Of a stretch of DNA of 64,000 nucleotides, positions 26,814-35,878 are shown piece by piece. The stretch comes from VAZQ01 sp963807865 (GTDB taxonomy: Bacteria; Pseudomonadota; Alphaproteobacteria; Rhizobiales; Xanthobacteraceae): the NCBI GenBank assembly GCA_963807865.1, contig CAWEDK010000039.1, positions 62,001-126,000 on the forward strand. Reading direction: 5' to 3'. Under the pieces are notes generated by a model that was not told the origin of the DNA, searched no databases, and saw only the letters and a program-made list of their open reading frames with translations. How positions within the stretch are numbered: position 1 is the stretch's first letter; each line of letters starts with the position of its first letter. The translations under genes were made by a program, and so were the position numbers.

Positions 26814-28097
26814 ATGGCTGACCGCAGTTCACCGAGGATGACCCGGCGGCGCCTGCTCGGCCGCATGGCGGGAGGTGTTGCCGGGGTCACGTTGGCGCAT
26901 CGCGCGTTCGCCGCGGAAGATCCGTTGCTGCAGGCGCTGATCCGGCAAGGCCAGCAGAGCGAATTCGGCCAGAGCTTCGATTCCACCTCCCGCACCATCC
27001 TGTTGCCGAAAGCCTCGCTGGCGACGCTGTCGCCTGCGACCGCTCAGGCGACCGAACAGGCGGTCGCCCGCTACGAGGCGATCGTGGCGCGCGGCGGCTG
27101 GCCGAACGTACCGGTCATCGATCGGCTGCGGCTCGGACACCGGCACGCCAGCGTCATGCCGCTGCGCCAGCGGCTGCTGGCGTCGGGCGACCTCGACACG
27201 TCTTCCGGCACCAGCGACATCTTCAATTCCTACGTCGAGGCGGCGGTGCGCCGCTTCCAGGCCCGGCACGGCATCACTATCGACGGCATGGTCCGCGAGC
27301 AGACCTTCAAGGCGCTGAACATTTCGGCCGACCAGCGCCTCGCGCAGCTCAGGATCAATGTCCCGCGCCTGCGCGCGCTTACCAGCAACCTCGCGCCGCG
27401 CTTCGTGACCTGCAACATCCCCGCTGCGCAGATCGAGGCGATCGACAACGGCGTCTGCGTCTCGCGGCACATCGGCGTCGTCGGCAAGCCCGACCGGCCG
27501 TCGCCCGAGCTCAACAGCCGCATCATGGAGGTCAACTTCAATCCGTACTGGACGGTGCCGGTGTCGATCGTGCGGCGCGATCTCATTCCGAAGATGCAGT
27601 CCGAGCCGGACTATCTCACCAAGAACCGCATCCGGATATTCGACCGGAAGAACCGCGAGCTGCAGCCGACCGACGTCAACTGGGAGACCAACGAGGCGGT
27701 GCACTATCAGTTCAAGCAGGACCCGGGCGAACTGAATTCGCTCGGCGCCATCAAGATCAATTTTCCCAATGCGCATCAGGTCTACATGCACGACACGCCG
27801 CTCAAGAACCTGTTCGGGGAGGATTTCCGGTTTCATTCGTCGGGCTGCGTGCGCATCCAGAACGTGCGCGAACTGGTGTACTGGCTGTTGTCGGACACGG
27901 TCGGCTGGCCGCGCGTCGAGGTCGACCGCGTGATCAAGGTGGCCGAGCGCAAGGACGTGAAGCTCGCCAAGCCGGTGCCGCTGCACTGGGTCTACGTCAC
28001 CGCGTGGGCGACCGCCGACGGCGTGTTGCAGTTTCGCGACGACATCTATGGCCGCGACGGACTTGGCGGGCCGGTCGCTGCCACGTCGCCGGGATAA
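26814..28097 (+). CDS. L,D-transpeptidase with peptidoglycan-binding domain (YkuD family), Tat-type signal
   Basis: From the ATG at 26,814 the protein has 427 residues. The signal is twin-arginine-like (TRRRLLGRMAGGVAGVTLAH). A peptidoglycan-binding domain follows (YVEAAVRRFQARHGITIDGM). The YkuD catalytic domain has NFNPYWTVPVSI, KINFPNAHQVYMHDTPLKNL and the active-site motif FRFHSSGCVRIQNV, with the nucleophile Cys at about residue 345. It makes 3-3 peptidoglycan cross-links or attaches proteins to the wall in the periplasm. It is the likely LdtR target. The upstream frame up to 26,733 has no good start. Confidence 0.92.
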   Translation: MADRSSPRMTRRRLLGRMAGGVAGVTLAHRAFAAEDPLLQALIRQGQQSEFGQSFDSTSRTILLPKASLATLSPATAQATEQAVARYEAIVARGGWPNVPVIDRLRLGHRHASVMPLRQRLLASGDLDTSSGTSDIFNSYVEAAVRRFQARHGITIDGMVREQTFKALNISADQRLAQLRINVPRLRALTSNLAPRFVTCNIPAAQIEAIDNGVCVSRHIGVVGKPDRPSPELNSRIMEVNFNPYWTVPVSIVRRDLIPKMQSEPDYLTKNRIRIFDRKNRELQPTDVNWETNEAVHYQFKQDPGELNSLGAIKINFPNAHQVYMHDTPLKNLFGEDFRFHSSGCVRIQNVRELVYWLLSDTVGWPRVEVDRVIKVAERKDVKLAKPVPLHWVYVTAWATADGVLQFRDDIYGRDGLGGPVAATSPG

Positions 28098-28121
28098 GTC
28101 CGGCGCGGGATGGAGAGGCGC

Positions 28122-29099
28122 ATGAGGTTCGTCACGCAGATGTTGTTCGCGCTGCTGCTGGTGGGTGCAATCCCGTCGGCCGCCGTGGCGCAGGCCCCGA
28201 GCGATTTCCCGTCGCGGCCCGTCAAGCTGCTTGTGCCGTTCGCGGCCGGCGGGCCGACCGACGTGGTGGCGCGGATTCTGGCCGACCTCCTGTCGGCCCG
28301 CTGGGGCGGCCAATCGGTGGTGATCGAGAATCGTCCGGGCGCCGGCACCATCGTGGCGACCGCCGCTCTCGCCAATTCGCCGCCCGACGGCTACACGCTG
28401 CTGGTCGCCACCAACTCGCTGCTGATCAACCCGGCGATCGGCCAGAAGCTGCCCTACGACACCGAGAAGGATTTCGCGCCGGTCAGCATGGTGGCGACCC
28501 AGCCGGTGGCGCTGGTGGCCAACAAATCGTTCCCCGCGAACACCGTCGCGGAAGTGGTCGCGGTCGCGAAGAAAAGCGCCCCGCCGCTCAACTTCACCTC
28601 GCCCGGCCCGCGCGGCGTCGGCCATCTCGCCGGCGAGATGCTCAAGCAGCGCGCCGGCATCGATATGACCCACATCAACTACAACGGCAGCGCGCCGGCG
28701 CTGACCGACGTGATCGCCGGGCGCGTGCCGCTGATGTTCGACATCTGGCATTCCGCCAAGCGTCACGTCGATTCCGGCGGGCTCAAGCTGATCGCCGGCG
28801 CGGGCAGCGAGCGCCTGTCGGATGCACCTCAGGTGCCGACCATTGCGGAGAGCTATCCGGGCTTCGACGTGATCGCGTTCAACGCCATGGTGGCGCCGGC
28901 GGGCGTTCCGGCTGCCATTCTCGACAAGCTGTCGGCCGACATCCGCGCCGTGGTCAACTCGCCGGAGTTCGCCGAGAAGACCCGCAACCTCGGTATCTTC
29001 CCGCTCGGCAACACACCAAAGGAGCTCGACGCCTGGATGCGCGAGCAGATCGCGCGCTGGAAGGAGATCGCGGCGTCCGCGAATATCAAGGCGGACTAG
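28122..29099 (+). CDS. Bug/TctC-family tripartite tricarboxylate transporter binding protein
   Basis: The 325-residue protein has a Sec signal (MLFALLLVGAIPSAAVAQ). The family hallmarks follow: FPSRPVKLLVPFAAGGPTDV, NRPGAGTIVATAALANSPPD, THINYNGSAPALTDVIAGRV and IAGAGSERLSDAPQVPTIAE. Bug proteins bind carboxylates or aromatic acids in the periplasm. No TctA/TctB membrane genes are adjacent, which is common for the many orphan Bug receptors of Bradyrhizobium-like bacteria. The ATG at 28,122 is preferred over 28,110 for signal-peptide shape; both are possible. Confidence 0.92.
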   Translation: MRFVTQMLFALLLVGAIPSAAVAQAPSDFPSRPVKLLVPFAAGGPTDVVARILADLLSARWGGQSVVIENRPGAGTIVATAALANSPPDGYTLLVATNSLLINPAIGQKLPYDTEKDFAPVSMVATQPVALVANKSFPANTVAEVVAVAKKSAPPLNFTSPGPRGVGHLAGEMLKQRAGIDMTHINYNGSAPALTDVIAGRVPLMFDIWHSAKRHVDSGGLKLIAGAGSERLSDAPQVPTIAESYPGFDVIAFNAMVAPAGVPAAILDKLSADIRAVVNSPEFAEKTRNLGIFPLGNTPKELDAWMREQIARWKEIAASANIKAD

Positions 29100-29303
29100 T
29101 TAACAATGGAATGAAGTGACACACGCGTGATGTCGAGCCGCCCGCTCCATATGCTCCCGTTGTCGGCTCAAGCTGCCATGTGGCGTTGGAAGGTTAAATT
29201 GTTAGCGTGCCGGAGCGTGCCGGATGGCCGTTGCTTAAGTTCGAGCCGTCATAATTCGCCGATACGCTCGTTGAAACCTCATCATTCGTACGGGAGAGAA
29301 ACA

Positions 29304-29750
29304 ATGAAATATTTGATGATCGCCGCTGTGTTGCTTTCCGGCGCGGCGGCGACGGCCGCGCAGGCGCAGGATGCGGTCCCCGACCTCAAGGGCACCTGGA
29401 CCGGCAAGGGCAAGGTCGTGGTGTTCGGCAATCACGCCCATCATCCCGGCGCGCAAAACCCAAACGACCCGCCGCGCATGCGCGAGATCGAGGCGACACA
29501 TGTCGTCGAGGGGCAGGACGGCCGCGTCGCCTGGGGCCGCTCGTCGTCGGCGGTCGCCGACACCAAGGAGCCGTTCGCCTGGGCGATCGCGAGCGACAAC
29601 CGGTCGATCGTCGGCGCCGACGTGGACGGCTACTTCCGCATCACCCTGCTCGGACCCGACCGTATGGAGAAGTGCTACGTCCATAACGGGACGAGCCCAA
29701 GCAAGTCGATGGTGGCGACCTGCTACGAGATGACGCGCGTCAAGCGATAA
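29304..29750 (+). CDS. Conserved hypothetical periplasmic protein
   Basis: The 148-residue protein has a Sec signal (MKYLMIAAVLLSGAAATAAQ) and a mature part beginning AQDAVPDLKGTWTGKGKVVV. The start has GGGAGAGAAAC seven bases upstream. The mature part resembles a small beta-rich fold of lipocalin type (PDLKGTWTG near the start, ATCYEMTRV at the end). This resemblance is weak. The 204-base region before it carries no obvious gene. Confidence 0.72.
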   Translation: MKYLMIAAVLLSGAAATAAQAQDAVPDLKGTWTGKGKVVVFGNHAHHPGAQNPNDPPRMREIEATHVVEGQDGRVAWGRSSSAVADTKEPFAWAIASDNRSIVGADVDGYFRITLLGPDRMEKCYVHNGTSPSKSMVATCYEMTRVKR

Positions 29751-29841
29751 CGTCGCAATGTCCGCGTCGGCCCAAGGCGACGGCCGAATGCGTCGCTGTC
29801 GCTATGGGTCAAGGTTGCTCGCCGACAGTTGCAAACAAACT

Positions 29842-30843
29842 TCACTCGACCACTTCGTCGGCACGAACCAGCAGCGTTGCCGGCACCGTGAGGCCGAGCG
29901 TCTTGGCGGTCTTGAGGTTGATCGCCATGTCATACTTGGTTGGCGCCTGCACCGGCAGGTCGGCTGGCAGCTCGCCCTTGAGAATGCGATCGACATAAAC
30001 GGTCGCCCGTCGATATTGGTCGACCTGATCGGGCCCGTAGGCGAGCAGGCCGCCTTCGTTGGCCATATAGCGGAACGGGTAGACCGCCGGCAGGCGATAT
30101 CTGGCCGCCAGCGTGACGATCAGTTCGCGATGAATTCCCTGCGATGGGCTCCCGGTCACGATCAGACCGCCATTTGGAGCACGCGCGAATTCGGCGAGGC
30201 CGCGCTCGATCTCGCCGGCTTCGCGCACGTCGATCGGGGTCAGGTCCACGCTGAACGACGGCGCCACCGCCTGGATGGCGCCCAATTGGCCGATGCCAGC
30301 GGCGATGGCGGGATCGCGAAGAACGGCCACCCGTATGATGCCGGGCGCGATCTCCTTGAGCAGTTCGAGCCACTTCCCGGCAACACCGTATTCGAACAAG
30401 GTGAATCCGGTGGTGTTGCCTCCCGGCCGCGCCAGGCTTGCAATGAAGCCCGCGCCGACCGGATCGATCACGATCACGAACACGATCGGCACGGTGCGCG
30501 TTGCCCGCTGTAACGCCACCACGGCAGGGCTGGCGCTGGCCACGACGACGTCCGGCGCGAGTGCAACCAATTCCTCCGCGAATCGACGGAAGCGGTCGGC
30601 ATCGCCGGCGGCCCAGCGATAGTCGATCTGCACGTTGCGGCCGTCGGTCCAGCCCAGCTGCTGCAACCCTTGCAGGAACGCGGCGCTGCGGGTCTGCGAT
30701 TGCGGGTCGTCCGCGGCCAGGTTCATGAGCACGCCGACGCGGCGAATGCGGTCGCCTTGCTGCGCTGGCGCCGCGAGCGGCCACGCCGCCGCGCCGCCGA
30801 GAACCGAGATGAACGTGCGCCGAGTTGATTGAGCGAAATGCAT
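29842..30843 (-). CDS. ABC transporter substrate-binding protein (PF04392-type)
   Basis: From the ATG at 30,843 the protein has 333 residues with an export signal of TRRTFISVLGGAAAWPLAAP type. It contains RRVGVLMNLAADDPQSQTRS, FLQGLQQLGWTDGRNVQIDY, VVVASASPAVVALQRATRTV, PIVFVIVIDPVGAGFIASLA and RPGGNTTGFTLFEY. This pattern is characteristic of the PF04392 binding proteins that are very abundant in Bradyrhizobium relatives. No permease or ATPase gene is beside it. The ligand is unknown. The frame is open further upstream to 31,086 but that part is not signal-like. Confidence 0.9.
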   Translation of the reverse strand: MHFAQSTRRTFISVLGGAAAWPLAAPAQQGDRIRRVGVLMNLAADDPQSQTRSAAFLQGLQQLGWTDGRNVQIDYRWAAGDADRFRRFAEELVALAPDVVVASASPAVVALQRATRTVPIVFVIVIDPVGAGFIASLARPGGNTTGFTLFEYGVAGKWLELLKEIAPGIIRVAVLRDPAIAAGIGQLGAIQAVAPSFSVDLTPIDVREAGEIERGLAEFARAPNGGLIVTGSPSQGIHRELIVTLAARYRLPAVYPFRYMANEGGLLAYGPDQVDQYRRATVYVDRILKGELPADLPVQAPTKYDMAINLKTAKTLGLTVPATLLVRADEVVE

Positions 30844-31146
30844 CCGATCACCCACGGTGCTTGGACCGCGCGCGGCAGAATACTTGATTTCGCCGCGGCC
30901 ATACAACTCGCCATCTTTGGCGACGGCATTGTAAGAACGGGACGATTCACGACACATTAATGACGTGCGGGGCGTGTCTGTTATTCTCCGATCGTGACCG
31001 AGTGTCGAACAGTTCGGTTGCCCGCTCATCCAACTCCATCGGATTTCGTTTCGCCCATTGGGGTACCGTTTCAGCGAGTTTGACATCGGACTGATTGGTC
31101 ACGCGCCTCGACGGCGGCGGCGAAGGCGGGCGGTGAGGAGACCACA
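30844..31146. other. Divergent intergenic region, 303 bases
   Basis: This stretch separates the minus-strand binding-protein gene from the plus-strand metallo-hydrolase gene. It must contain promoters for both. I see no convincing operator, repeat or small gene; the open frames inside it are composition effects. Confidence 0.6.
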
Positions 31147-32037
31147 ATGCGTCTTGCAGTCGGCGACGCGGTCGTTGATGTCATCGTCGATATCGACGAC
31201 TTTCGATTGCCGCTGGTCGATTTCCTGCCAGGGATCGATGTCGAGCGGCTGCTGACGCATCGCGGCAGCCTCGAACCGGACTTCCTCGATTTTTCGGGAA
31301 ACGCGCTCAAGTTCGCGATCCAGTCGTTTCTGATACGGCTGAACGGCCGCACGATCCTGGTCGATACCTGCGTCGGAGAAAACAAGGAGCGCCCCGAACT
31401 CGCGGAGTTTCATCGGCGGCGGGCGTCCGGTTTTCTGCAGCGGCTGGCGGAAGCGGGCGTCACGCCGCAGGACATCGACAGCGTGTTCTGTACTCATCTC
31501 CATGTCGATCACGTCGGCTGGAACACTCAAAAGGCTGACGGGCGATGGGCGCCGACATTTCCCCATGCGCGCCATCTGTTCGGTCGGCGCGAACTGGCCG
31601 ACTGGATGGCCCAGCGCGCCGCCGGCACCATCCCGCCGTTGCATCTCGCTTCGCTCGAGGACAGCGTCATTCCGATCGTCGAGGCGGGCTTGGTCGATCT
31701 GGTGGACGACGGCTTTGAGCTGGCGCCAGGACTGACGCTGACGCCGCTTCCCGGGCACACGGTTGGCCAGATGGGACTGCGGATCGACCGCGACGGATCG
31801 CGCGCCATCTTCTGCGGCGATGCGATCCACAGCCCCGCGCAATTCTTTCAGCCGGACATCTCGACCGCATCATGTGCCGATTGGCAGGTCGCGGGCGCAA
31901 CGCGACGTGCGGTCTTGGAGGAAGCCAACGACAGCGGCCGGGTGGTCGCACCGGCGCATTTTCGCGGTGGGCGCTTCTGCCGGGTCCGCCGGCAAGGCGC
32001 CGGCTTCGAACCCGCGTTCATCCAAGCACAGTCGTGA
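31147..32037 (+). CDS. Metallo-beta-lactamase-fold hydrolase
   Basis: The 296-residue protein contains the dinuclear zinc motif in SVFCTHLHVDHVGWNTQK (HxHxDH), a later His in LTPLPGHTVGQMGLRI and an Asp in AIFCGDAIHSPAQFF. A final His occurs in VVAPAHFRGGRFC. This order fits lactonase/AHL-hydrolase-like members (QuiP/AttM group). The ribosome site GGTGAGGAG is well placed. No signal peptide is present, so it acts in the cytoplasm. The substrate is unknown. It ends 57 bases before the convergent amidohydrolase gene. Confidence 0.9.
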   Translation: MRLAVGDAVVDVIVDIDDFRLPLVDFLPGIDVERLLTHRGSLEPDFLDFSGNALKFAIQSFLIRLNGRTILVDTCVGENKERPELAEFHRRRASGFLQRLAEAGVTPQDIDSVFCTHLHVDHVGWNTQKADGRWAPTFPHARHLFGRRELADWMAQRAAGTIPPLHLASLEDSVIPIVEAGLVDLVDDGFELAPGLTLTPLPGHTVGQMGLRIDRDGSRAIFCGDAIHSPAQFFQPDISTASCADWQVAGATRRAVLEEANDSGRVVAPAHFRGGRFCRVRRQGAGFEPAFIQAQS

Positions 32038-32094
32038 GAACTCACGGCCCTTCGGGCGGAAAGCCACCGAAGGCCCTGCGACGCGCCGCCGTGG

Positions 32095-33147
32095 TCAGGT
32101 GACCTTGAGCAGCCGCAACGTGTTGCCGCTGGCGACCATCTGCTGCTCGGCTGCGTTCAGGCCCGCGTGGGTGAACGCCTTCTGCAGCCGCTCAGGCACG
32201 GATTTTTCCTCGACGATCGGCCAGTCGGTACCCATCAGCACGTGGTCGGCGCCGAGCAGGTCCACCGCGGCGCGGATCACCGCCGGGTTGAGTCCCATCG
32301 TGTCGATATAGACGTGGCGGCGGGTCAGCGCCGGGGCATCGCTGCGGATGCGCTGGCCGTCGCCGAAGCCGCCGGCCAGCAGCACGCCGCCGAACGCCAG
32401 CGTCGTGACGACGACGTGAAGCTGCGGGATTTCGTCGAAGGTGCCGGTCTCCAGCATCGAGATTAGCGCGGCGCTGTTGATGGTGGCGCGTGCGAGCCGC
32501 GTTCCGATCCGTCCGCTGCGCGAGAACCGCTTGTGCAGTTGCGGGTCGGTCTGCGGATGCACGAATACCGGCACGCCGAGTGACGCCGCGGCGGCGAGTA
32601 CCGGGCGTGAGTCCTTGGCGCCGAGCAGCAGGTCACCCTTGGCGCTCTCGACGAACACGCCGCGCAGCTTAAGCTCGCTCACCGCCCGGGTCAGTTCGCG
32701 CGCGCCGGCATCGCCCGAGAATGCGTCGACGGTTGCAAGACCGTAGAGCTTGCCCGGGTTCTTCGCGGTCAGCTCGGCCATCTGGTCGTTGATGCGCTGC
32801 TGCGCCCCGGCCGGCACGTTGCCGTCGGCGTCTTCGATGAAGGCGGTCGGCGTGTTGATCACCCGGGCCGCGATGCCGGCGCTTTCGACCGAGCCGAGCA
32901 GCGCTTGCGGGTTCTGCAGATTGCCGTTGATCTTCTCCCAGGCCGGACGCGCAGCCGGCGGCATGCTCGCCATGTTGGTCAGCGTCCAGGACGGGCCCAT
33001 GTAGTGGTTGTGGAAGTCGACGATCTTCAGCGGTGCGGCAGTCTGCGCCATGGCGTCCGCGTCCGCGGCGAGCGTGCCGGCGGCGGCGACGCCAGCGCCC
33101 AATGCGCCGAGGAATGCCCGCCGTGAGGCTTGGTTGTCCTGCTCCAT
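32095..33147 (-). CDS. Amidohydrolase family 2 (ACMSD-like), Tat-type signal
   Basis: From the ATG at 33,147 the protein has 350 residues. It begins MEQDNQASRRAFLGALGAGV, a twin-arginine-like signal. The metal motif IVDFHNHYMGP (HxH) follows, then LRGVFVESAKGDLLLGAKDS, LGVPVFVHPQTDP, and near the end ADHVLMGTDWPIVEEKSVPE with the catalytic Asp. This is the PF04909 amidohydrolase plan of decarboxylases and lactonases. Export by Tat suggests periplasmic action. The substrate cannot be read from sequence. Confidence 0.88.
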   Translation of the reverse strand: MEQDNQASRRAFLGALGAGVAAAGTLAADADAMAQTAAPLKIVDFHNHYMGPSWTLTNMASMPPAARPAWEKINGNLQNPQALLGSVESAGIAARVINTPTAFIEDADGNVPAGAQQRINDQMAELTAKNPGKLYGLATVDAFSGDAGARELTRAVSELKLRGVFVESAKGDLLLGAKDSRPVLAAAASLGVPVFVHPQTDPQLHKRFSRSGRIGTRLARATINSAALISMLETGTFDEIPQLHVVVTTLAFGGVLLAGGFGDGQRIRSDAPALTRRHVYIDTMGLNPAVIRAAVDLLGADHVLMGTDWPIVEEKSVPERLQKAFTHAGLNAAEQQMVASGNTLRLLKVT

Positions 33148-33287
33148 CGATGACCTCCCGAGAATGTGGCCGGGCGTTACCGTGTGCCGGCCGCTGCGTT
33201 CAGCCAATCACAGGTGGCGCGCATTGGCCAGTGGCGGAGTTCGCCAGGGCGTCAAACTCGGCCGTCGCCACGACGCGACTTCTAAGT

Positions 33288-34148
33288 TCAAATTGGTCGA
33301 GCGCTCGACCTTACTTGCGTAATGGCGACGCCGGAGATCGCGAGCAACCCACCGACAATCAACTTTGGGGTCATGCGGTCGCCAAGGAACAACACGCTCG
33401 AAATCAAGGCGAACACCGGAAGCAGCAGGCCGAATGGTGCGACGCGGCCCATGGAGCAACGGGCGATCAGCCAGAACCAAAGGCCAAACCCAACAATTCC
33501 TCCGATGAAAATTGTGTAGGCGAGTGCCAGCCAACCACGTTCATCCGCCGCGACAAGGCTCGCCAATTGTCCATGTTCAAGGAGCAACGACATCAACATG
33601 ACCTGCGGCACCGTCAGCAGCGACGACCACCCCATCAACATCAAAGGGTCAAAAGGGCCGTAGCGCTTCGTCAAGATGTTGGACACCGCGAACGCGAAGG
33701 CTGCCCCGACCACAAGCAGCAGCGGAAGCGCGTTTGCCGACAGGCCAGGCCCCGCTGCCAACACGACCACGCCGACGAATGCAATCACCACTCCGGCGGA
33801 CGTCGTTAGAGACGGCCTCTCCGCGAGCAGCGGCCAAGCTAACAGGATGGTGAAGGGCGTGGCGAGTTGATATGCGACGGCCGACATGCTTCCCGAGCCG
33901 AGCCCAAGGCCAACATAGAAGAGCCCGAAGTTCAGTCCGCCAAGGAAAACCGAAATAGCTGCGATAGGGCCGAACTGTTGACGTGCGGGCCTTTTGACGA
34001 ACGGAATAAGCAGCAGCGCGATGGCCAGGAAGCGCAGCGCGAGGAAGAAGAGCGGCGGAAACTCCGTAACGCCCACTTTGATGGCGACGAATTGATAACC
34101 CCAGAGCAAAGGGACGGTCACTGCGCAGACGATCTGGATGGCAGACAT
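33288..34148 (-). CDS. EamA/DMT-superfamily exporter
   Basis: The 286-residue protein has ten predicted helices in two EamA repeats. The first is PLLWGYQFVAIKVGVTEFPP, FFLALRFLAIALLLIPF and LNFGLFYVGLGLGSGSMSAV. The second begins GAAFAFAVSNILTKRYGPF and ends PVFALISSVLFLGDRMTP. DMT exporters move amino acids or small metabolites out of the cell. A TetR-type operator (34,165-34,178) lies just upstream of its start, and the tetR gene is directly upstream in the same direction. Confidence 0.9.
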   Translation of the reverse strand: MSAIQIVCAVTVPLLWGYQFVAIKVGVTEFPPLFFLALRFLAIALLLIPFVKRPARQQFGPIAAISVFLGGLNFGLFYVGLGLGSGSMSAVAYQLATPFTILLAWPLLAERPSLTTSAGVVIAFVGVVVLAAGPGLSANALPLLLVVGAAFAFAVSNILTKRYGPFDPLMLMGWSSLLTVPQVMLMSLLLEHGQLASLVAADERGWLALAYTIFIGGIVGFGLWFWLIARCSMGRVAPFGLLLPVFALISSVLFLGDRMTPKLIVGGLLAISGVAITQVRSSARPI

Positions 34149-34164
34149 GGCAGCCTCTGTTTCA

Positions 34165-34178
34165 AGACCGTTCGGTCT
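34165..34178 (+). promoter_or_regulatory. TetR-type operator before the EamA exporter gene
   Basis: AGACCG-TT-CGGTCT is an inverted repeat followed by AG. The half-site AGACC is the same as in the palindrome upstream of tetR at 34,847-34,860. It lies 17 bases from the exporter ATG, suited to block transcription start or elongation. NemR-like regulators use a TAGACC-N4-GGTCTA core (known); this match suggests the same class. Confidence 0.75.
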
Positions 34179-34219
34179 AGATATAGACGCGCTAACGGCG
34201 CCGGCGTCCACGGGATTGT

Positions 34220-34835
34220 CTACTTAATGAAGCGGTCGAGAAGAGCGTCAGCGGTGGCTTGCGACGTGATCCGTGTCGGCGCCGTTTTGCCGACCACGCG
34301 CAGCCCCTCGACGAAACAGACGAGAATTCGGGCCGCACTTGCAGGCTCGACACCATCGGCCAACTTACCCGCCGCCTTCGCACGGGAAAGTGCATCAGCC
34401 ACCTTAGCCTCCATCGCTTTGAAAAAGCGCCCGATGCGATCGATCGACTTCGGCATCATGGCCAGCCAGTTCCATGGCTGTGGCCACCAGCAGGCATCCG
34501 CGCCGGCCATTGGCGCCGCTCGTGCGGTCGACGTAGCCGGCAAGATAGGCCCGCAGGCCGTCGACCGGCTCTCTACGGGGGTCGAGTTCGATATCCATCC
34601 GTGTCAGGGCATCGGCAACGTAGCGATCAAGCGCACGCAAGAAGAGCGAGTGCTTGTCACCGAAAGCGGCGTAAAGGCTGCCACGCGAGAGCTTCGTCGC
34701 ACGAAGAAGGTCCGGTAGCGCCGTGGCGTGATAGCCGCGCGACCAGAACACACCCATCGCGCGTTCGACAGCGGCTTCCGTGTCGAAACTTCGAGGGCGG
34801 CCACGGGGCAAACGCGCTGGAGGTTGGTGGCTCAC
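34220..34835 (-). CDS. TetR-family repressor (one frameshift)
   Basis: A GTG start gives VSHQPPARLPRGRPRSFDTE. The TetR DNA-binding helices follow: AAVERAMGVFWSRGYHATAL, PDLLRATKLSRGSLYAAFGD and KHSLFLRALDRYV. The ligand domain contains RRGCLLVATAMELAGHDAEV. After a frame break near 34,440 it continues as IGRFFKAMEAKVADAL to AARILVCFVEGLRVVGKT. Total about 205 residues. Sequence and operators resemble the NemR/AcuR-like group that senses electrophiles (inference). It precedes and likely controls the exporter gene and itself. Confidence 0.88.
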
Positions 34836-34846
34836 TGTTGATATAT

Positions 34847-34860
34847 AGACCAATTGGTCT
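34847..34860 (+). promoter_or_regulatory. TetR-type operator upstream of tetR
   Basis: AGACCAATTGGTCT is a perfect 14-base palindrome, 11 bases from the GTG of the tetR gene. It shares the AGACC half-site with the operator before the exporter. An AT-rich stretch beside it (TTTATATTG) may supply the promoter -10 or -35 elements. Autoregulation is likely. Confidence 0.8.
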
Positions 34861-35103
34861 TTATATTGCAAGTGGCCGCTTTGGGTTATTCGCGTCGATT
34901 TTGGTATGTCCGCAGCAGTCCGGTCAGGGGGGTAATCTCGGAAATGCCGGAGAGGGCATAATAACAATGACCGCGACCGCGGCCACTGTCGTGTTGCGAT
35001 GTTTCTGATTCAGAGGGAGTTTCTCCGTTGGTGCCCGCGCATTCTTGCTTCGCATTTTGCGCTGGCTCCCCGCGTTCGCGAGGACGAATGAACGGACGTC
35101 GCG

Positions 35104-35487
35104 TCAGCGATAGTGACCGTGATAACGCTGCCGTCCATACGGCCCATAACCGCCGCGCGCGACGTACGGCCCGTTCCGATAGCCATGCCGGTAGGGCCGG
35201 TAGTACGGCGGCGCAACGACTGGCGGCGGCCCGTAGCCGTAGCGATAAACCGGCGGCGGCGGATACGGGTAAGGGTAGACCGGCGCTGGCGGCCGCAGCA
35301 CGTAGCCCGGCTCCAACGGCGGCTCCTCGTAGTACTCCTGATACTGCTGCTCGCCGTAGTATTGCGGCGGAGGCGGCTGCGCGCCTGGCGCGACGAAGTC
35401 GGCGGCCGATGCCACGCCCGTTCCCGTGCAGCCGAACGCGATCACTGCGACGGCGGCAGCGACCGACCGTCTCGCGAAGTCACGCAT
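35104..35487 (-). CDS. Tyr/Pro/Gly-rich exported protein
   Basis: The 127-residue protein has a signal segment (RRSVAAAVAVIAFGCTGTGV, then ASAAD). The mature part is almost all low complexity: PPPPQYYGEQQYQEYYEEPP, VYPYPYPPPPVYRYGYGPPP and a basic end GYGPYGRQRYHGHYR. Such short Pro/Tyr-rich exported proteins are frequent in Hyphomicrobiales and may line the envelope. No catalytic motif is present. A Cys in FGCTGTG could suggest a lipoprotein, but the lipobox is poor. Confidence 0.72.
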   Translation of the reverse strand: MRDFARRSVAAAVAVIAFGCTGTGVASAADFVAPGAQPPPPQYYGEQQYQEYYEEPPLEPGYVLRPPAPVYPYPYPPPPVYRYGYGPPPVVAPPYYRPYRHGYRNGPYVARGGYGPYGRQRYHGHYR

Positions 35488-35878
35488 CTGTCTGACCCCT
35501 TTAGTGTGTTGGCCCATGCAAAAGTTCGAGTGGAATTGGACGCGTTCGCGGCGGCGGAATTAAAGCGCGCGGACGGCATCTTTGGGCAAATTTCCCTAAC
35601 AAACGTTCAGAATTGTCCGCCCCGCGGATACGTAAGCGCAGGCTTAACGCTCCGCGTCGGCCTGTCCCCATGATTTCGCCCATCGGCGGAGCCGCGCGTT
35701 CACCGCGCGTCGTTGCCCATCGGGGACAGATGGAGTTGCGAGTGCTAGGCTCGCGCACGAGAGGCTGGCGCAACGCTTTTGCCTTTCGCCGCGGACGAAG
35801 CAAAATCTGAATCAAAAAAATTCGGCGCCGGATCGTGCGCATTCGCCATCCGGGCTCAATCCACCAAGGGAGGCTTTC
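35488..35878. other. Intergenic region, 391 bases, no gene seen
   Basis: The region separates a minus-strand exported-protein gene from a plus-strand serine hydrolase. It has a short AT-rich patch (about 35,805-35,825, with a run of seven A) that may be part of the hydrolase promoter. No convincing ORF, hairpin or repeat was recognised. Confidence 0.55.

Noticed and set aside
26829..28766. 645-residue minus-strand ORF, rich in His, Arg and Asp
   Set aside because: It is the antisense of the L,D-transpeptidase and Bug receptor genes, which have clear domains. Its composition is typical of reverse reading in high-GC DNA.
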